Positions 1 to 8,399 of a DNA stretch of 64,000 nucleotides are shown piece after piece. Source of the DNA: Mycolicibacterium sp. CH28 (GTDB taxonomy: Bacteria; Actinomycetota; Actinomycetes; Mycobacteriales; Mycobacteriaceae); NCBI RefSeq assembly GCF_004745805.1, contig NZ_SRLQ01000017.1, positions 150,946 through 214,945 on the forward strand, in the 5' to 3' direction. Position numbers and translations under genes: made by a program. The notes beneath the pieces were generated by a model. It made no database searches. It saw only the letters and a program-made list of their open reading frames with translations, and had not been told where the DNA came from. Every line of letters starts with the position of its first letter. The stretch's first letter is position 1.

Positions 1-455
1 ACCAGCACGCGGCCCAGTGCCACCCGTTGACGCTGTCCGTTGGACAGCTCACGGGGAAATCGGTTGGGCAGATGGTTGATTCCCAATGTGGTGGTCACCT
101 GATCGATGCGCTCGGCGCGCTGGGCGTCGGTGTACCTGCCGGTCCGCCCGGATTTCAGCGGCGAAGCCAGGTTCTCGCTGACCGTCTTCTGCGGGTAGAG
201 CGCGTAGCTCTCGAATGCCATGGCCACGTTGCGGTGGTAGGGCTCCACCTGAGTGACGTCGACGCCGCCGATGTGCACCGACCCACCGTCGATGTCGACG
301 AGGCCCGCGATGGACTTCAACGTGGTGGTCTTGCCCGCCCCGCTGGGGCCAAGGATGACGAAGAACTCGCCGTCGGCGATGTCGACGGTCAACCCGTCGA
401 CTGCCGTGGTCTTGCCGTACGTCTTGCGCAGGTTGGCCAAAGAGACTGTAGCCAT
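1..455 (-). CDS. ABC transporter ATP-binding protein, sugar/polyol (CUT1) type, partial
   Basis: This is the N-terminal part of a cytoplasmic ATPase that powers the permeases encoded just upstream on the same strand. The frame opens at an ATG (MATVSLANLRKTYG) and runs off the window edge, so the C-terminal half is missing. Walker A (GPSGAGKTT, about residues 36-44) and the signature motif (LSNGQRQRVALGR, near residue 137) are present. The Q-loop reads AFESYALYP, with Glu where Gln is usual. Its start overlaps the stop of the preceding permease by one base (TGATG), which suggests translational coupling. The substrate is inferred from the tetritol context. Confidence 0.9.
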   Translation of the reverse strand, partial: MATVSLANLRKTYGKTTAVDGLTVDIADGEFFVILGPSGAGKTTTLKSIAGLVDIDGGSVHIGGVDVTQVEPYHRNVAMAFESYALYPQKTVSENLASPLKSGRTGRYTDAQRAERIDQVTTTLGINHLPNRFPRELSNGQRQRVALGRVL

Positions 456-1333
456 CAGGCTTTCACCGCTCCGAAGGACAGGCCCCGAACCAGATACCGC
501 TGAATGGTCAGGGCGAGGATCAGTGGCGGCAGTGCGGCGATGACTGCCGCTGCCGCCGTGAGGTTGTAGTAGGCCTGTCCGCCGCCGCCGAGGAACTTGG
601 TGATGGCCACGGTGACGGTACCGGCGTTGGTGTCGGCCAGGATCAGCGGGAAGACGTAGTTGTTCCAGGCGAAGATGAACGCCAGCAGAGCGGCCGCGGC
701 GATGCCGGGGCGCACCATCGGCAGGGCCACCATGAGGAAGGCCCGCCGCCGGGTGTAGCCGTCGAGCAGTGCGGCGTGCTCGAGATCCTCGGGTAGGTCC
801 TGGAAATAAGACCGCAGGATCCACACGACCAGTGGCATGGTCACCAGCTGCAGCACCCAGATCATCCCGACCTTGGTGTCGAACAGCCCGATCTGGTTGT
901 AGATCACGAACAGCGGGACGATGACCATCAGTTCGGGGGCGAACCGGAAGGACAGCATCTGGAACATCAGGTCCTCGCTGCCCTTGTACTTCCAGCGTCC
1001 AGCCGCGTAGGCGGCCGGAATGCCGATCACCAACGAGACGATCACCGCACCGCCACAGTTGATCAGGCTGGTCAACATCGCGGACTTGAAGTCCACGCTG
1101 GTCATCTCGGTGCCTCGGTTGGACAGCACCGTGGCGAAGTTCGACCAGGTGGGGCTGAACGAGAAGTAGGTGGTGGTCTGCTGTTCGGTGTTCTTCAGCG
1201 CCAGGATGACCATCCAGGCGATCGGGAACAGCGAGAAGATGAACCATCCGATCAAGCCGATGTCGGCGGCCACCGATCCGATGGCGAACCGCTTCTGGCC
1301 TGGCAGGAGCTCACGTCGCGTCAACAGTGCCAT
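455..1333 (-). CDS. Carbohydrate ABC transporter permease, MalG-like
   Basis: A 292-residue inner-membrane permease with about six hydrophobic segments. The EAA-type loop (about residues 189-208, with LPEDLEHAALLDG) contacts the ATPase. Length and topology match the second permease of CUT1 sugar or polyol importers. It lies 3 bp downstream of the first permease and overlaps the ATPase by one base, so all four transport genes look like one operon read leftward. Substrate specificity cannot be read from the sequence; erythritol or threitol is inferred from the neighbours. Confidence 0.9.
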   Translation of the reverse strand: MALLTRRELLPGQKRFAIGSVAADIGLIGWFIFSLFPIAWMVILALKNTEQQTTTYFSFSPTWSNFATVLSNRGTEMTSVDFKSAMLTSLINCGGAVIVSLVIGIPAAYAAGRWKYKGSEDLMFQMLSFRFAPELMVIVPLFVIYNQIGLFDTKVGMIWVLQLVTMPLVVWILRSYFQDLPEDLEHAALLDGYTRRRAFLMVALPMVRPGIAAAALLAFIFAWNNYVFPLILADTNAGTVTVAITKFLGGGGQAYYNLTAAAAVIAALPPLILALTIQRYLVRGLSFGAVKA

Positions 1334-1336
1334 GGT

Positions 1337-2293
1337 TTAGGACTCCGCTCCCGCAGCGCGGCGCTGCGCCTTGCCGAGCACGCTCACCAGGTAGCGCGCG
1401 GTGATGAACACGATGATCCAGAGCAGCAGCATGTAGGTGCTGCCCCGGGAGTAGTCCAGGTTGATGATCGAGTCCTCGAAGGCACCGATCTGCAGGGTGC
1501 GGGTGGCCACCCCGGGCCCACCCGCGGTCAGCACGAAGATGTGGTCGAAGACCTTCAGGTTGTCCATGAAGCGGAAGATCACCGCCACCAGGATGTAGGG
1601 CCACAGCATTGGCAGCATCAGCTTGCGGAACATATAAAACCATCCGGCACCATCGACCTCGGACGCCTCGAACGGCTCGCGGGGTAGCGATCGGATCCCG
1701 GCCAGCACCAGGATCGCCACGAACGGGGTGAAGATCCACACGTCGACCAGGATCACCGACCACAGCGCGGTGGTGCCCGAAAGCCAGTCGAAGGTGTTGC
1801 CCAGACCCAGAACGTGATTGAGGATCCCGAACTGCGGGTTGAACATCAGCTTCCAGATCACGCCGGCGATCACCGGTGCGATCATCAACGGCAGGATCAG
1901 CACCTTCTCGAAGATCTTGCCGATGATGCTGGACCGGTTGAGCAGCAGTGCCAGCCCCACGCCCAACACGGTTTCCACCGCAGTGGCCACCACCGCGAAG
2001 ATCGCGGTGACCTTCACGCTCTGCCAGAACACCTGGTCGCCGAGCACCGAGGCGAAGTTCTTGAACCAGACGAACTGCGGATTGGGATTGACCGCCGCGT
2101 AGTTCAGGAAGGCGTAGTAGGCGCCGACGAAGAAGGGGTACAGGATTCCGATGACGATAACCAGGGCGGGAATCGACAGCAGGTAAGGACGCAGCTTGCG
2201 CCGCCACACCGGGATCTCGGGTAGCGCACGGCGATTGGCCGGTGCCGGCTGCTCGGCCGCGGTGGCCGGCGCCTTGGGGGTCTGGGTGGTCAT
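1337..2293 (-). CDS. Carbohydrate ABC transporter permease, MalF-like
   Basis: A 318-residue membrane protein that is the first permease of the CUT1 importer. A Pro/Ala-rich cytoplasmic N-terminus (about residues 1-35) precedes a transmembrane segment at LLSIPALVIVIGILYPFF, and several more hydrophobic spans follow. The EAA-type loop reads SLPREPFEASEVDGAGW (about residues 198-214). It follows the solute-binding protein gene by 11 bp and precedes the MalG-like permease by 3 bp. With its partner it would form the transport channel. Confidence 0.9.
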   Translation of the reverse strand: MTTQTPKAPATAAEQPAPANRRALPEIPVWRRKLRPYLLSIPALVIVIGILYPFFVGAYYAFLNYAAVNPNPQFVWFKNFASVLGDQVFWQSVKVTAIFAVVATAVETVLGVGLALLLNRSSIIGKIFEKVLILPLMIAPVIAGVIWKLMFNPQFGILNHVLGLGNTFDWLSGTTALWSVILVDVWIFTPFVAILVLAGIRSLPREPFEASEVDGAGWFYMFRKLMLPMLWPYILVAVIFRFMDNLKVFDHIFVLTAGGPGVATRTLQIGAFEDSIINLDYSRGSTYMLLLWIIVFITARYLVSVLGKAQRRAAGAES

Positions 2294-2304
2294 AGCCGCC
2301 TCTC

Positions 2305-3732
2305 CTACAGATTGACCTTGGAGGTGTTGGTCTTGGCCAGGCTGTGCAGACGCGAAGCCGCGTCGTCACCGCCGTAGATGTCCTGCAGCGCGACCGCCCA
2401 GTTCTGGGTGGTGTCGAAGAACTTCTTCTGCGGGGTGAACTGGATCTTCGACTCCCCGATCACGGTCTCGAACGCCTCGAGGTAGCCGAATTGGTTGGCC
2501 GCGACACGCTTGAAGGTGGTGTCGAACACCGACTTTCGCACTGGGTCGGCGTAGATGCCGCCTTCGACCGCCTTGTTCATCGACTCCTTGCCGGTGGCCC
2601 ACTGGATGAACAACCAGGCCGGCAGCTTGTTGCGGGAGTTGGCGCTCATCGCCCAACTCCAGGTCCACAGGTTGGTCTTGTAGTTGCCGTCCGGGCCGGC
2701 CGGGCCGGCATACCAGCCCAGGTTGCCGGCTTCCTTGCTGGCTCCCGGCTTGTTCTTCGGGTAGGTGGCGCTGTCGGCGTCGAAGACCATCATGGCCTTG
2801 CCGTCTCCGAGATCGCCGGTGGCATTGGGATAGTCGTAGGTGGTCCACGATGTCGGGCCGGCCCGGTGCTGCATGTCGATCCACTTCTTGGTGAAGTCGA
2901 TCGCCTTGTCGCTGTCCATCGCGGCGACCAGCTCCCGGCCGTTGAACGTGTAGTCCACCGCCCCTTCGCGGGTGTACTGCGTCATGAAGCCGGGGTGGAT
3001 GGTGGCCCACGACTTGGAGCCGCGGGTGGAGATGCCGTAGCGGTTGGCCGAGCGATCGGTCAGGTCGACGGCCAGCTGGATGAAGTCGTCGAAGCGGTCC
3101 GGCAGCTTGGTGATGCCGTGTTGGTCGAAGTAGGCCTTGTTGTAGGCGACGACGTTGTTCTCGAAACCCCACGGGATCGCCCACTGGCCGCCGGTACCCA
3201 GCGGGTGTCCCAGGGTGAAGTCCCAGCGCGTGGAGGTGCGCAGGCCCTCGAAGATGTCCTCGAAGTCGTACTCGGCGCTGGTGGCCGAGGTGTTCTGCAA
3301 CCACGGGTGCAGATCTTCGATCCAGCCCGGCGGACCGTACTGCCAGATGAAGTAGGCGCCCAGCATGAAGGCATCGTGTTTGCCTGAGCCACCGGCCAGT
3401 TCGGTGTTGAGTTTGGTGAAGTAGTCCGCCTCGGGCACCAGGTCGACGTTGACGGTGATCCCGGTGAGTTCGGTGAACTCGCCGAGCAACGGCTGGTAGG
3501 ACTTCTGGTACGGATGCGGGGTCTGCAGGATGTTGATCGTCGAGCCGGCGGCCTTGCGCCAGTCGAACCCACCGTTGACCTCTGCCGCACCGTTGGGAAG
3601 GCTGGGTTTGCCGCCCACCCCGCATGCGCTCAGCAGCGGCAGGCTCGCCGCGGCGGCACCGGCTAGGCCCATGGCCGCCAACATGTTGCGCCGCGACAGC
3701 TGCGGCCCGGTGATTCTGCCCTGTGCAGTCAT
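2305..3732 (-). CDS. Extracellular solute-binding lipoprotein of the polyol ABC importer
   Basis: A 475-residue family 1 solute-binding protein that captures the substrate outside the membrane and hands it to the permeases. The N-terminus has a twin-arginine start (SRRNMLAAMG, residues 14-23), a hydrophobic stretch and a lipobox ending LLSAC, so it is probably a Tat-exported lipoprotein anchored at Cys37. The mature part has the GGFDWRKAAGSTINIL opening and the Trp/Tyr-rich pattern of sugar-binding proteins. It sits between the dehydrogenase (19 bp upstream) and the permeases. In the equivalent M. smegmatis locus the binding protein is reported to recognise threitol. Confidence 0.88.
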   Translation of the reverse strand: MTAQGRITGPQLSRRNMLAAMGLAGAAAASLPLLSACGVGGKPSLPNGAAEVNGGFDWRKAAGSTINILQTPHPYQKSYQPLLGEFTELTGITVNVDLVPEADYFTKLNTELAGGSGKHDAFMLGAYFIWQYGPPGWIEDLHPWLQNTSATSAEYDFEDIFEGLRTSTRWDFTLGHPLGTGGQWAIPWGFENNVVAYNKAYFDQHGITKLPDRFDDFIQLAVDLTDRSANRYGISTRGSKSWATIHPGFMTQYTREGAVDYTFNGRELVAAMDSDKAIDFTKKWIDMQHRAGPTSWTTYDYPNATGDLGDGKAMMVFDADSATYPKNKPGASKEAGNLGWYAGPAGPDGNYKTNLWTWSWAMSANSRNKLPAWLFIQWATGKESMNKAVEGGIYADPVRKSVFDTTFKRVAANQFGYLEAFETVIGESKIQFTPQKKFFDTTQNWAVALQDIYGGDDAASRLHSLAKTNTSKVNL

Positions 3733-3751
3733 TGAACGGACGTCCTTGTTC

Positions 3752-4840
3752 TCAGGCGGGGATGAGGGAGACCTTCACGGACTCTGAGCCGCTGGCCACC
3801 AGGTCGAGGCCCTTCTGGAACTCGGTCAGCGGCAGTTGGTGGGTGCAGATCTGGTCCATCGGCAGCACCCCGGACTCGATCATCTTGATCGCGGCCGGCC
3901 AGCAGTACGGCCCGAGGTGCGCCCCGAGGACGTCCAGCTCCTTGTCGTCGCTGATGATGCTCCAGTCGACGGTGACGTCACTGCCGAACACGCCGTATTC
4001 CACGTAGCGGCCGAGCTTGCGTAATGCGTTGAGCCCCTGCGGAACCGCCGACGGGTGGCCGGTGCCTTCCAGATACACGTCGGCGCCGTAGCCGCCGGTG
4101 AGGTCGCGGATGATCGCCACCGGATCCTGCTCGGCGATGTTGATCGTGATGTCGGCCCCGCACTGCGCGGCCAGCTTCAGCTTGTCGGGGGCCATGTCGA
4201 GGGCGATGACGTGCATCGGGTTCTTCGCCCGGGCACCGGCCACCATGCCGAGTCCGATCGGGCCGCAGCCGGCGACCACCACGACGTCCTCGAACAGGAT
4301 CTGGGCGCGTTCGACAGCGTGCAGTGAGCACGACAGGGGTTCGGCGAAGGCCGCATGGTGCGGGGCGACGTCGGGAGAAACCTTGTGCACCAGCGCTTCT
4401 GCGGGGTAGATCATGTAACTGGCCATGGCGCCCGGGGTACGCCGCTTGAAGCCGTACAGGTCGTGGGGCTGGCACATGTGGTATTGACCGCGCTTGCAAA
4501 ACCGGCATTCCCAGCACGGCACGATCTGTTCGGAGACCACCCGGTCCCCCACCGCGATGTTCCAGCGTGCGGCGGCCACCTCGTCGAGTTCGACTACCCT
4601 GCCGACGAACTCGTGGCCGGGGATGACCATGGTCTCGGCCCAGGCCGGCCGACTCTCGTCGCCCCAGAACTTGGCCGCACCGTGGTAGCACTTCAGGTCG
4701 CTGGCGCAGATGCCCACCGCCTCGACCTTGACCAGGGCCTCACCCGGCTTGCGCTGGGGTACCGCGACCTCCTCGAGCCGATAGTCGTGCGGCCCGTGGC
4801 ACACCACGGCCTGCATCTTCTCGGGAATCTGATCGGGCAT
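3752..4840 (-). CDS. eltD: Zinc-dependent erythritol/L-threitol dehydrogenase-like protein
   Basis: A 362-residue medium-chain alcohol dehydrogenase. It carries the catalytic zinc site (GICASDLK, then GHEF), the structural zinc lobe with four cysteines (CWECRFCKRGQYHMC, about residues 108-122) and the NAD-binding GCGPIGLG motif (about residues 191-198). The sequence strongly recalls EltD of M. smegmatis, which oxidises erythritol and L-threitol to erythrulose. It is the promoter-proximal gene of the leftward transport operon, facing a SorC regulator across a region with two operator-like palindromes. The family is certain. The substrate rests on resemblance and context. Confidence 0.85.
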   Translation of the reverse strand: MPDQIPEKMQAVVCHGPHDYRLEEVAVPQRKPGEALVKVEAVGICASDLKCYHGAAKFWGDESRPAWAETMVIPGHEFVGRVVELDEVAAARWNIAVGDRVVSEQIVPCWECRFCKRGQYHMCQPHDLYGFKRRTPGAMASYMIYPAEALVHKVSPDVAPHHAAFAEPLSCSLHAVERAQILFEDVVVVAGCGPIGLGMVAGARAKNPMHVIALDMAPDKLKLAAQCGADITINIAEQDPVAIIRDLTGGYGADVYLEGTGHPSAVPQGLNALRKLGRYVEYGVFGSDVTVDWSIISDDKELDVLGAHLGPYCWPAAIKMIESGVLPMDQICTHQLPLTEFQKGLDLVASGSESVKVSLIPA

Positions 4841-4941
4841 CGACAGGGCTCCTCTCGGGGGGTCGGCAGCTCAACGGGTTTGACGATGGCCTACCCCGGT
4901 GTGGCTCCAGTCACACTAACGCGCTGCCGCACATATGTCCA

Positions 4942-4982
4942 GAACGAATGTTCAGCGATTCTATGGCCCGGAACAAATGTTC
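4942..4982. promoter_or_regulatory. Paired 12-bp palindromic operators between eltD and the SorC regulator
   Basis: Two nearly identical palindromes, GAACGAATGTTC (4942-4953) and GAACAAATGTTC (4971-4982), lie 29 bp apart start to start and share flanking CAG. They sit between the divergent eltD and sorC-type genes. The second is immediately before the likely start at 5001 and a CATACT -10-like hexamer (4988-4993). This fits a SorC-family operator for both the operon and the regulator itself. Binding is inferred. Confidence 0.6.
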
Positions 4983-5000
4983 AGTGCCATACTCGTTGGC

Positions 5001-6044
5001 ATGCCGAGGCCAGCCCAGCGCAGCAGCCTGACCGGCGTCGAGGGCTCCGCGTCCGACGTCGAGACCGGGCATTTCCCGCCGTCGCTGCTGTACGCGGCCG
5101 CCAAGCTCTACTACACCGAGGACGCCACCCAAGCCGAGGTCGCCGCGCAGCTGGGCACCAGCCGCGCCACCGTGAGCCGGCTGCTCGCCGAAGCCAAGCG
5201 GCAGGACATCGTGCGCATCGAGGTGGTGCCGCCCGATCAGGCCAGGACGGGTGACCTGGCCGACCGGCTGGCCCGCGCCCTGAGCCTGGCCAAGGTGTAC
5301 CTGAGCCTGCCGTTGCCCAACCCCGGCCCGGGGCGCACCATCATCGACGTCATGGGCGGCGCCCTGGCTCCTGCTGTCGGACAGGCGCTGGCCGCGGCCG
5401 AATTGCTGCCCGGCGATGTCCTGCTCGTCTCATCGGGGCGCACGGCCTACGAAGTCGCCCAGTTCGAACTCACCGCGCTGCCCGGCGTCGTGGTCGCCCC
5501 CACCGTGGGCGGCAACGACCAGCCCGAGGAGTGGTATCAGACCAACGAGATCACCCGACTGGTGGCCAACCGCGTCAGCGGGCGCGCCAGCTACCTGTTC
5601 GCCCCGGCACTGCCGGGCCCGGACCTCTACCCGTCGCTGCTGCGCGATCCCAGCATCCAGCGGGTGCTGCACCTGTGGCCGCGAGCCCGCTGCGCACTGA
5701 TGGGTGTCGGCGCGCCGCCGCTGATGCGTTCTGACATACCGCAATTCGTCCCCACCGGCTCGGACTCACTGCGTGCCGCAGTCGGTGACGTCTGTTCCCG
5801 CTTCTACGACCGGGCCGGCCAGCCGGTCGCATTCGAGGGCAGTGACCGGCTCATCGCCGTGGAACTCGAAGCGCTGCGCCATATTCCGGTGACGATCGCG
5901 GTAGCGGTCGGCACCGACAAGATCGAATCGATTATCGGCGGCGCCCGCGGCGGCTACTTCAACCAGCTCGTCACCGACCCGGGAACCGCGAGCGCCATTC
6001 TTGACAGCCCGAGCCTGCACACACCAGACGAGGAGCGTCCGTGA
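5001..6044 (+). CDS. SorC/DeoR-type sugar-binding transcriptional regulator
   Basis: A 347-residue SorC-family regulator with an N-terminal helix-turn-helix (QAEVAAQLGTSRATVSRLL, about residues 44-62) and a C-terminal sugar-binding domain resembling phosphosugar isomerases (DVLLVSSGRTAYEVAQ). A longer frame opens at 4935, but it would place the two operator palindromes inside the coding region. The ATG at 5001 is preferred; with a -10-like hexamer 7 bp upstream, the message may be leaderless. It overlaps the following dehydrogenase (GTGA), so regulator and enzyme are probably co-transcribed. It likely senses a tetritol or a phosphorylated intermediate. Confidence 0.85.
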   Translation: MPRPAQRSSLTGVEGSASDVETGHFPPSLLYAAAKLYYTEDATQAEVAAQLGTSRATVSRLLAEAKRQDIVRIEVVPPDQARTGDLADRLARALSLAKVYLSLPLPNPGPGRTIIDVMGGALAPAVGQALAAAELLPGDVLLVSSGRTAYEVAQFELTALPGVVVAPTVGGNDQPEEWYQTNEITRLVANRVSGRASYLFAPALPGPDLYPSLLRDPSIQRVLHLWPRARCALMGVGAPPLMRSDIPQFVPTGSDSLRAAVGDVCSRFYDRAGQPVAFEGSDRLIAVELEALRHIPVTIAVAVGTDKIESIIGGARGGYFNQLVTDPGTASAILDSPSLHTPDEERP

Positions 6045-6832
6045 CGACCATCGCCGATCCCGAGCACACCACCGCACTGCGCCTGGACGGCAAACGGGCG
6101 CTGATCACCGGCGCCACCAAGGGCATCGGCGCCGACATCGCCAGGACGTTCGCCGCCGCCGGCGCCACCCTGGTCCTGTCCGGGCGCGACCACGCCGAGC
6201 TCGACGCCGCCCGCACGGCACTGGCCGCCGACTTCGGCGTCGAGGTGGCCGTAGCGCCCATCGACCTGGCGGAACCGCAGGCGCCGGCCGAACTCGCCGC
6301 CCGCGCCGGTGCGGCCTTCGGCGGACTGGACATCCTGGTCAACAACGCCGGGATCTCCCACCCCGAAGCCGTTATCGCCACCGACCCCGCGCATTTCGAC
6401 CAGACCATCGCGATCAACCTGCGGGCGCCGGCGCTGCTCGCCGCCGCGGTCGGCGCCGACATGGTGCGTCAGCACATCGCTGGCTCGATCATCACCGTCG
6501 CGTCCGCCGCGGCGCTGGCGCCGCTGCCCGAGCACTACGCCTACTGCGCGTCGAAGGCGGGGCTGGTGATGGCGACCAAGGTGCTGGCCCGCGAACTCGG
6601 CGCACACGGCATCCGCGCCAACTCGGTATGCCCTACGGTCGTGCTCACCGAGATGGGTCAGCGGGTGTGGGGCGAGGAGACCAAGGCTGCACCAATGCTG
6701 GCCCGGATCCCGTTGGGCCGGTTCGCCATTCCCCGGGACGTGTCCGAGACCGTGCTGTGGTTGGCGTCCGAAGCGGCCAGCATGATCTCCGGTGTCGACA
6801 TCCCGGTCGACGGCGGCTACACGATGGGCTGA
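6041..6832 (+). CDS. dthD: Short-chain dehydrogenase, D-threitol dehydrogenase-like
   Basis: A 263-residue classical SDR that oxidises a polyol using NAD(P). The cofactor motif TGATKGIG lies at residues 23-30, NNAG near residue 103, and the catalytic pair Tyr168/Lys172 in YCASK. The C-terminus (GVDIPVDGGYTMG) is typical. It starts with GTG inside the stop of the SorC gene. Pairing with the EltD-like enzyme and the importer matches the M. smegmatis threitol/erythritol locus, where an SDR (DthD) converts D-threitol to D-erythrulose. The symbol rests on resemblance and context. Confidence 0.75.
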   Translation: MTTIADPEHTTALRLDGKRALITGATKGIGADIARTFAAAGATLVLSGRDHAELDAARTALAADFGVEVAVAPIDLAEPQAPAELAARAGAAFGGLDILVNNAGISHPEAVIATDPAHFDQTIAINLRAPALLAAAVGADMVRQHIAGSIITVASAAALAPLPEHYAYCASKAGLVMATKVLARELGAHGIRANSVCPTVVLTEMGQRVWGEETKAAPMLARIPLGRFAIPRDVSETVLWLASEAASMISGVDIPVDGGYTMG

Positions 6833-8322
6833 GCCGGCCCGTCCGAGGCGGCCAGCCGGTGCACCACGTCGCGGGTGCTCGGATACAGCTCGCACCAGGT
6901 GGCGTAGAGCTCGTTGTAGCGGGCGACGTTGGCGGGGTCGGGCTGGATCTCGCGGGCGATCCTGGCCCAGTCCGTGTCCGGTGGCACCAGGCCCACTCCG
7001 ATCGCGGCCAGCAGCGCGTCTCCGTAGCTGGCGCCGATGGCCTGCTCGGGAACCAGCTGCGCCCGCCCCGTCACATCGCTGAGGGTCTGTGCCCAGATCG
7101 GGCTCCGCAGGCCGCCGCCGACCGCGACAGTCCGCGCGCCGGAATGGGCGTCGTCGAAGCGCTCCAGGATCTGCCGGATTCCGAACGAAATTCCTTCGTA
7201 GGCAGCGCGGAACAGGTGCCCACGGCCATGACGCAGGGTCAGCCCGGCGAACACCCCGCGGGCCTGCGGATCGAACACCGGGGTGCGTTCACCGGCCAGG
7301 TAGGGCAGCACCTGCAGCCCCTCGCTGCCCGGCGGAACGGCCTTGGCCTCGGCCATCAGCGTCTCGAAGGGCGCACCGCCGGTCACCGTCTGCAACCAGC
7401 TCATCAGGCTGCCCGCCGTCGACGTGCCCGCGGCCAGGGCCAAGGTGTCGCGTTCGACGCCGGCCGTCGTCCACAGCGCCGGATCGCTGTGGTACTCGTC
7501 GATGACCTGGACCAGGAACATCGTCGAGCCGTACATCAGCATCTGGTCGCCGGGATGGCGCACCCCCACCGAGAAGGCCTCCGAATAGGCGTCGACGGTG
7601 CCGGCGACCACCGGTGTACCGGCCGGGATTCCGGTGGCCGCGGCGGCTTCGGCGTGCACTTCACCGACGACGTCAGCAGGCCAGACCAACCGCGGCAGCG
7701 GCAGGTGCCCGCAGATCCGCGCCGCCCAGTCCCGATTCCAGTCGAACTCGCGGGTGGCATAGAGCGGGTCGCACTGGCTGGCGGTGTGGTGGTCGAGCAC
7801 GTACTCGCCGGTGAGCTTCGCGGCGATGTAGGAGTTGGACCCGTACCAGCCGGCCGCCGCAGCGAACACGGCCGGTTCGTGCCGGCGTACCCACTCGATC
7901 TTGGGACCCACCGCCTGGCTGCTCAGCAGCGTCCCGGCTCGGTCCAAGATGGCTTTCTCGCCGAATTCCGCTGTCAGCAGCGCGATTTCCTCGGTTGCCC
8001 GGCTGTCGACGCCGTAGAGGATGGCTGGTCGCAGCGGGCGCAGACCGGCATCGCAGAGCACCAGGCAGGGGCCGACGCCGCTGACGCACATGGCGGCCAA
8101 TCGTGCCCCCGCGGGCAGCCGCGCCATCAGCGCGGCCGAGATCCGGCACACCTCGTCCCACCACATCGCCTCGGCGTCCACCTCGGCCCAGCCGGGCCGC
8201 GGCAGGTTCATCGAGTGTGCGATGGTCTCGGATGCGATCACGATGCCCGAGGCGTCGACAAGGACGCCCTTGGTGCTCCCGGTCCCCATATCGATGCCGA
8301 GCAACAGGTCCACGATCGACAA
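6817..8322 (-). CDS. FGGY-family carbohydrate kinase
   Basis: A 501-residue FGGY kinase (xylulokinase/glycerol kinase superfamily). It has the N-terminal phosphate-binding motif GIDMGTGSTKG (about residues 9-19) and a C-terminal ATP-binding segment (VAVGGGLRSPIWAQ). It would phosphorylate a sugar or polyol in the cytoplasm and completes the pathway made by the flanking dehydrogenases. Its 3' end overlaps that of the SDR by 16 bp. The assigned start is TTG at 8322; a GTG nine bases inside is an alternative. It may phosphorylate erythrulose or another tetritol product; the exact substrate is unknown. Confidence 0.85.
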   Translation of the reverse strand: MSIVDLLLGIDMGTGSTKGVLVDASGIVIASETIAHSMNLPRPGWAEVDAEAMWWDEVCRISAALMARLPAGARLAAMCVSGVGPCLVLCDAGLRPLRPAILYGVDSRATEEIALLTAEFGEKAILDRAGTLLSSQAVGPKIEWVRRHEPAVFAAAAGWYGSNSYIAAKLTGEYVLDHHTASQCDPLYATREFDWNRDWAARICGHLPLPRLVWPADVVGEVHAEAAAATGIPAGTPVVAGTVDAYSEAFSVGVRHPGDQMLMYGSTMFLVQVIDEYHSDPALWTTAGVERDTLALAAGTSTAGSLMSWLQTVTGGAPFETLMAEAKAVPPGSEGLQVLPYLAGERTPVFDPQARGVFAGLTLRHGRGHLFRAAYEGISFGIRQILERFDDAHSGARTVAVGGGLRSPIWAQTLSDVTGRAQLVPEQAIGASYGDALLAAIGVGLVPPDTDWARIAREIQPDPANVARYNELYATWCELYPSTRDVVHRLAASDGPAQPIV

Positions 8323-8399
8323 CCCTACGCGGGCTCACCCGCCCCGAACGGTCTACCGTGAGATTTGAAAACCGCCGTGATCAGATGAGGGGAAACCTG

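Noticed and set aside
2344..3387. A 347-codon plus-strand open frame
   Set aside because: It lies opposite the solute-binding protein gene, lacks domain-like sequence and reflects GC-rich antisense coding.
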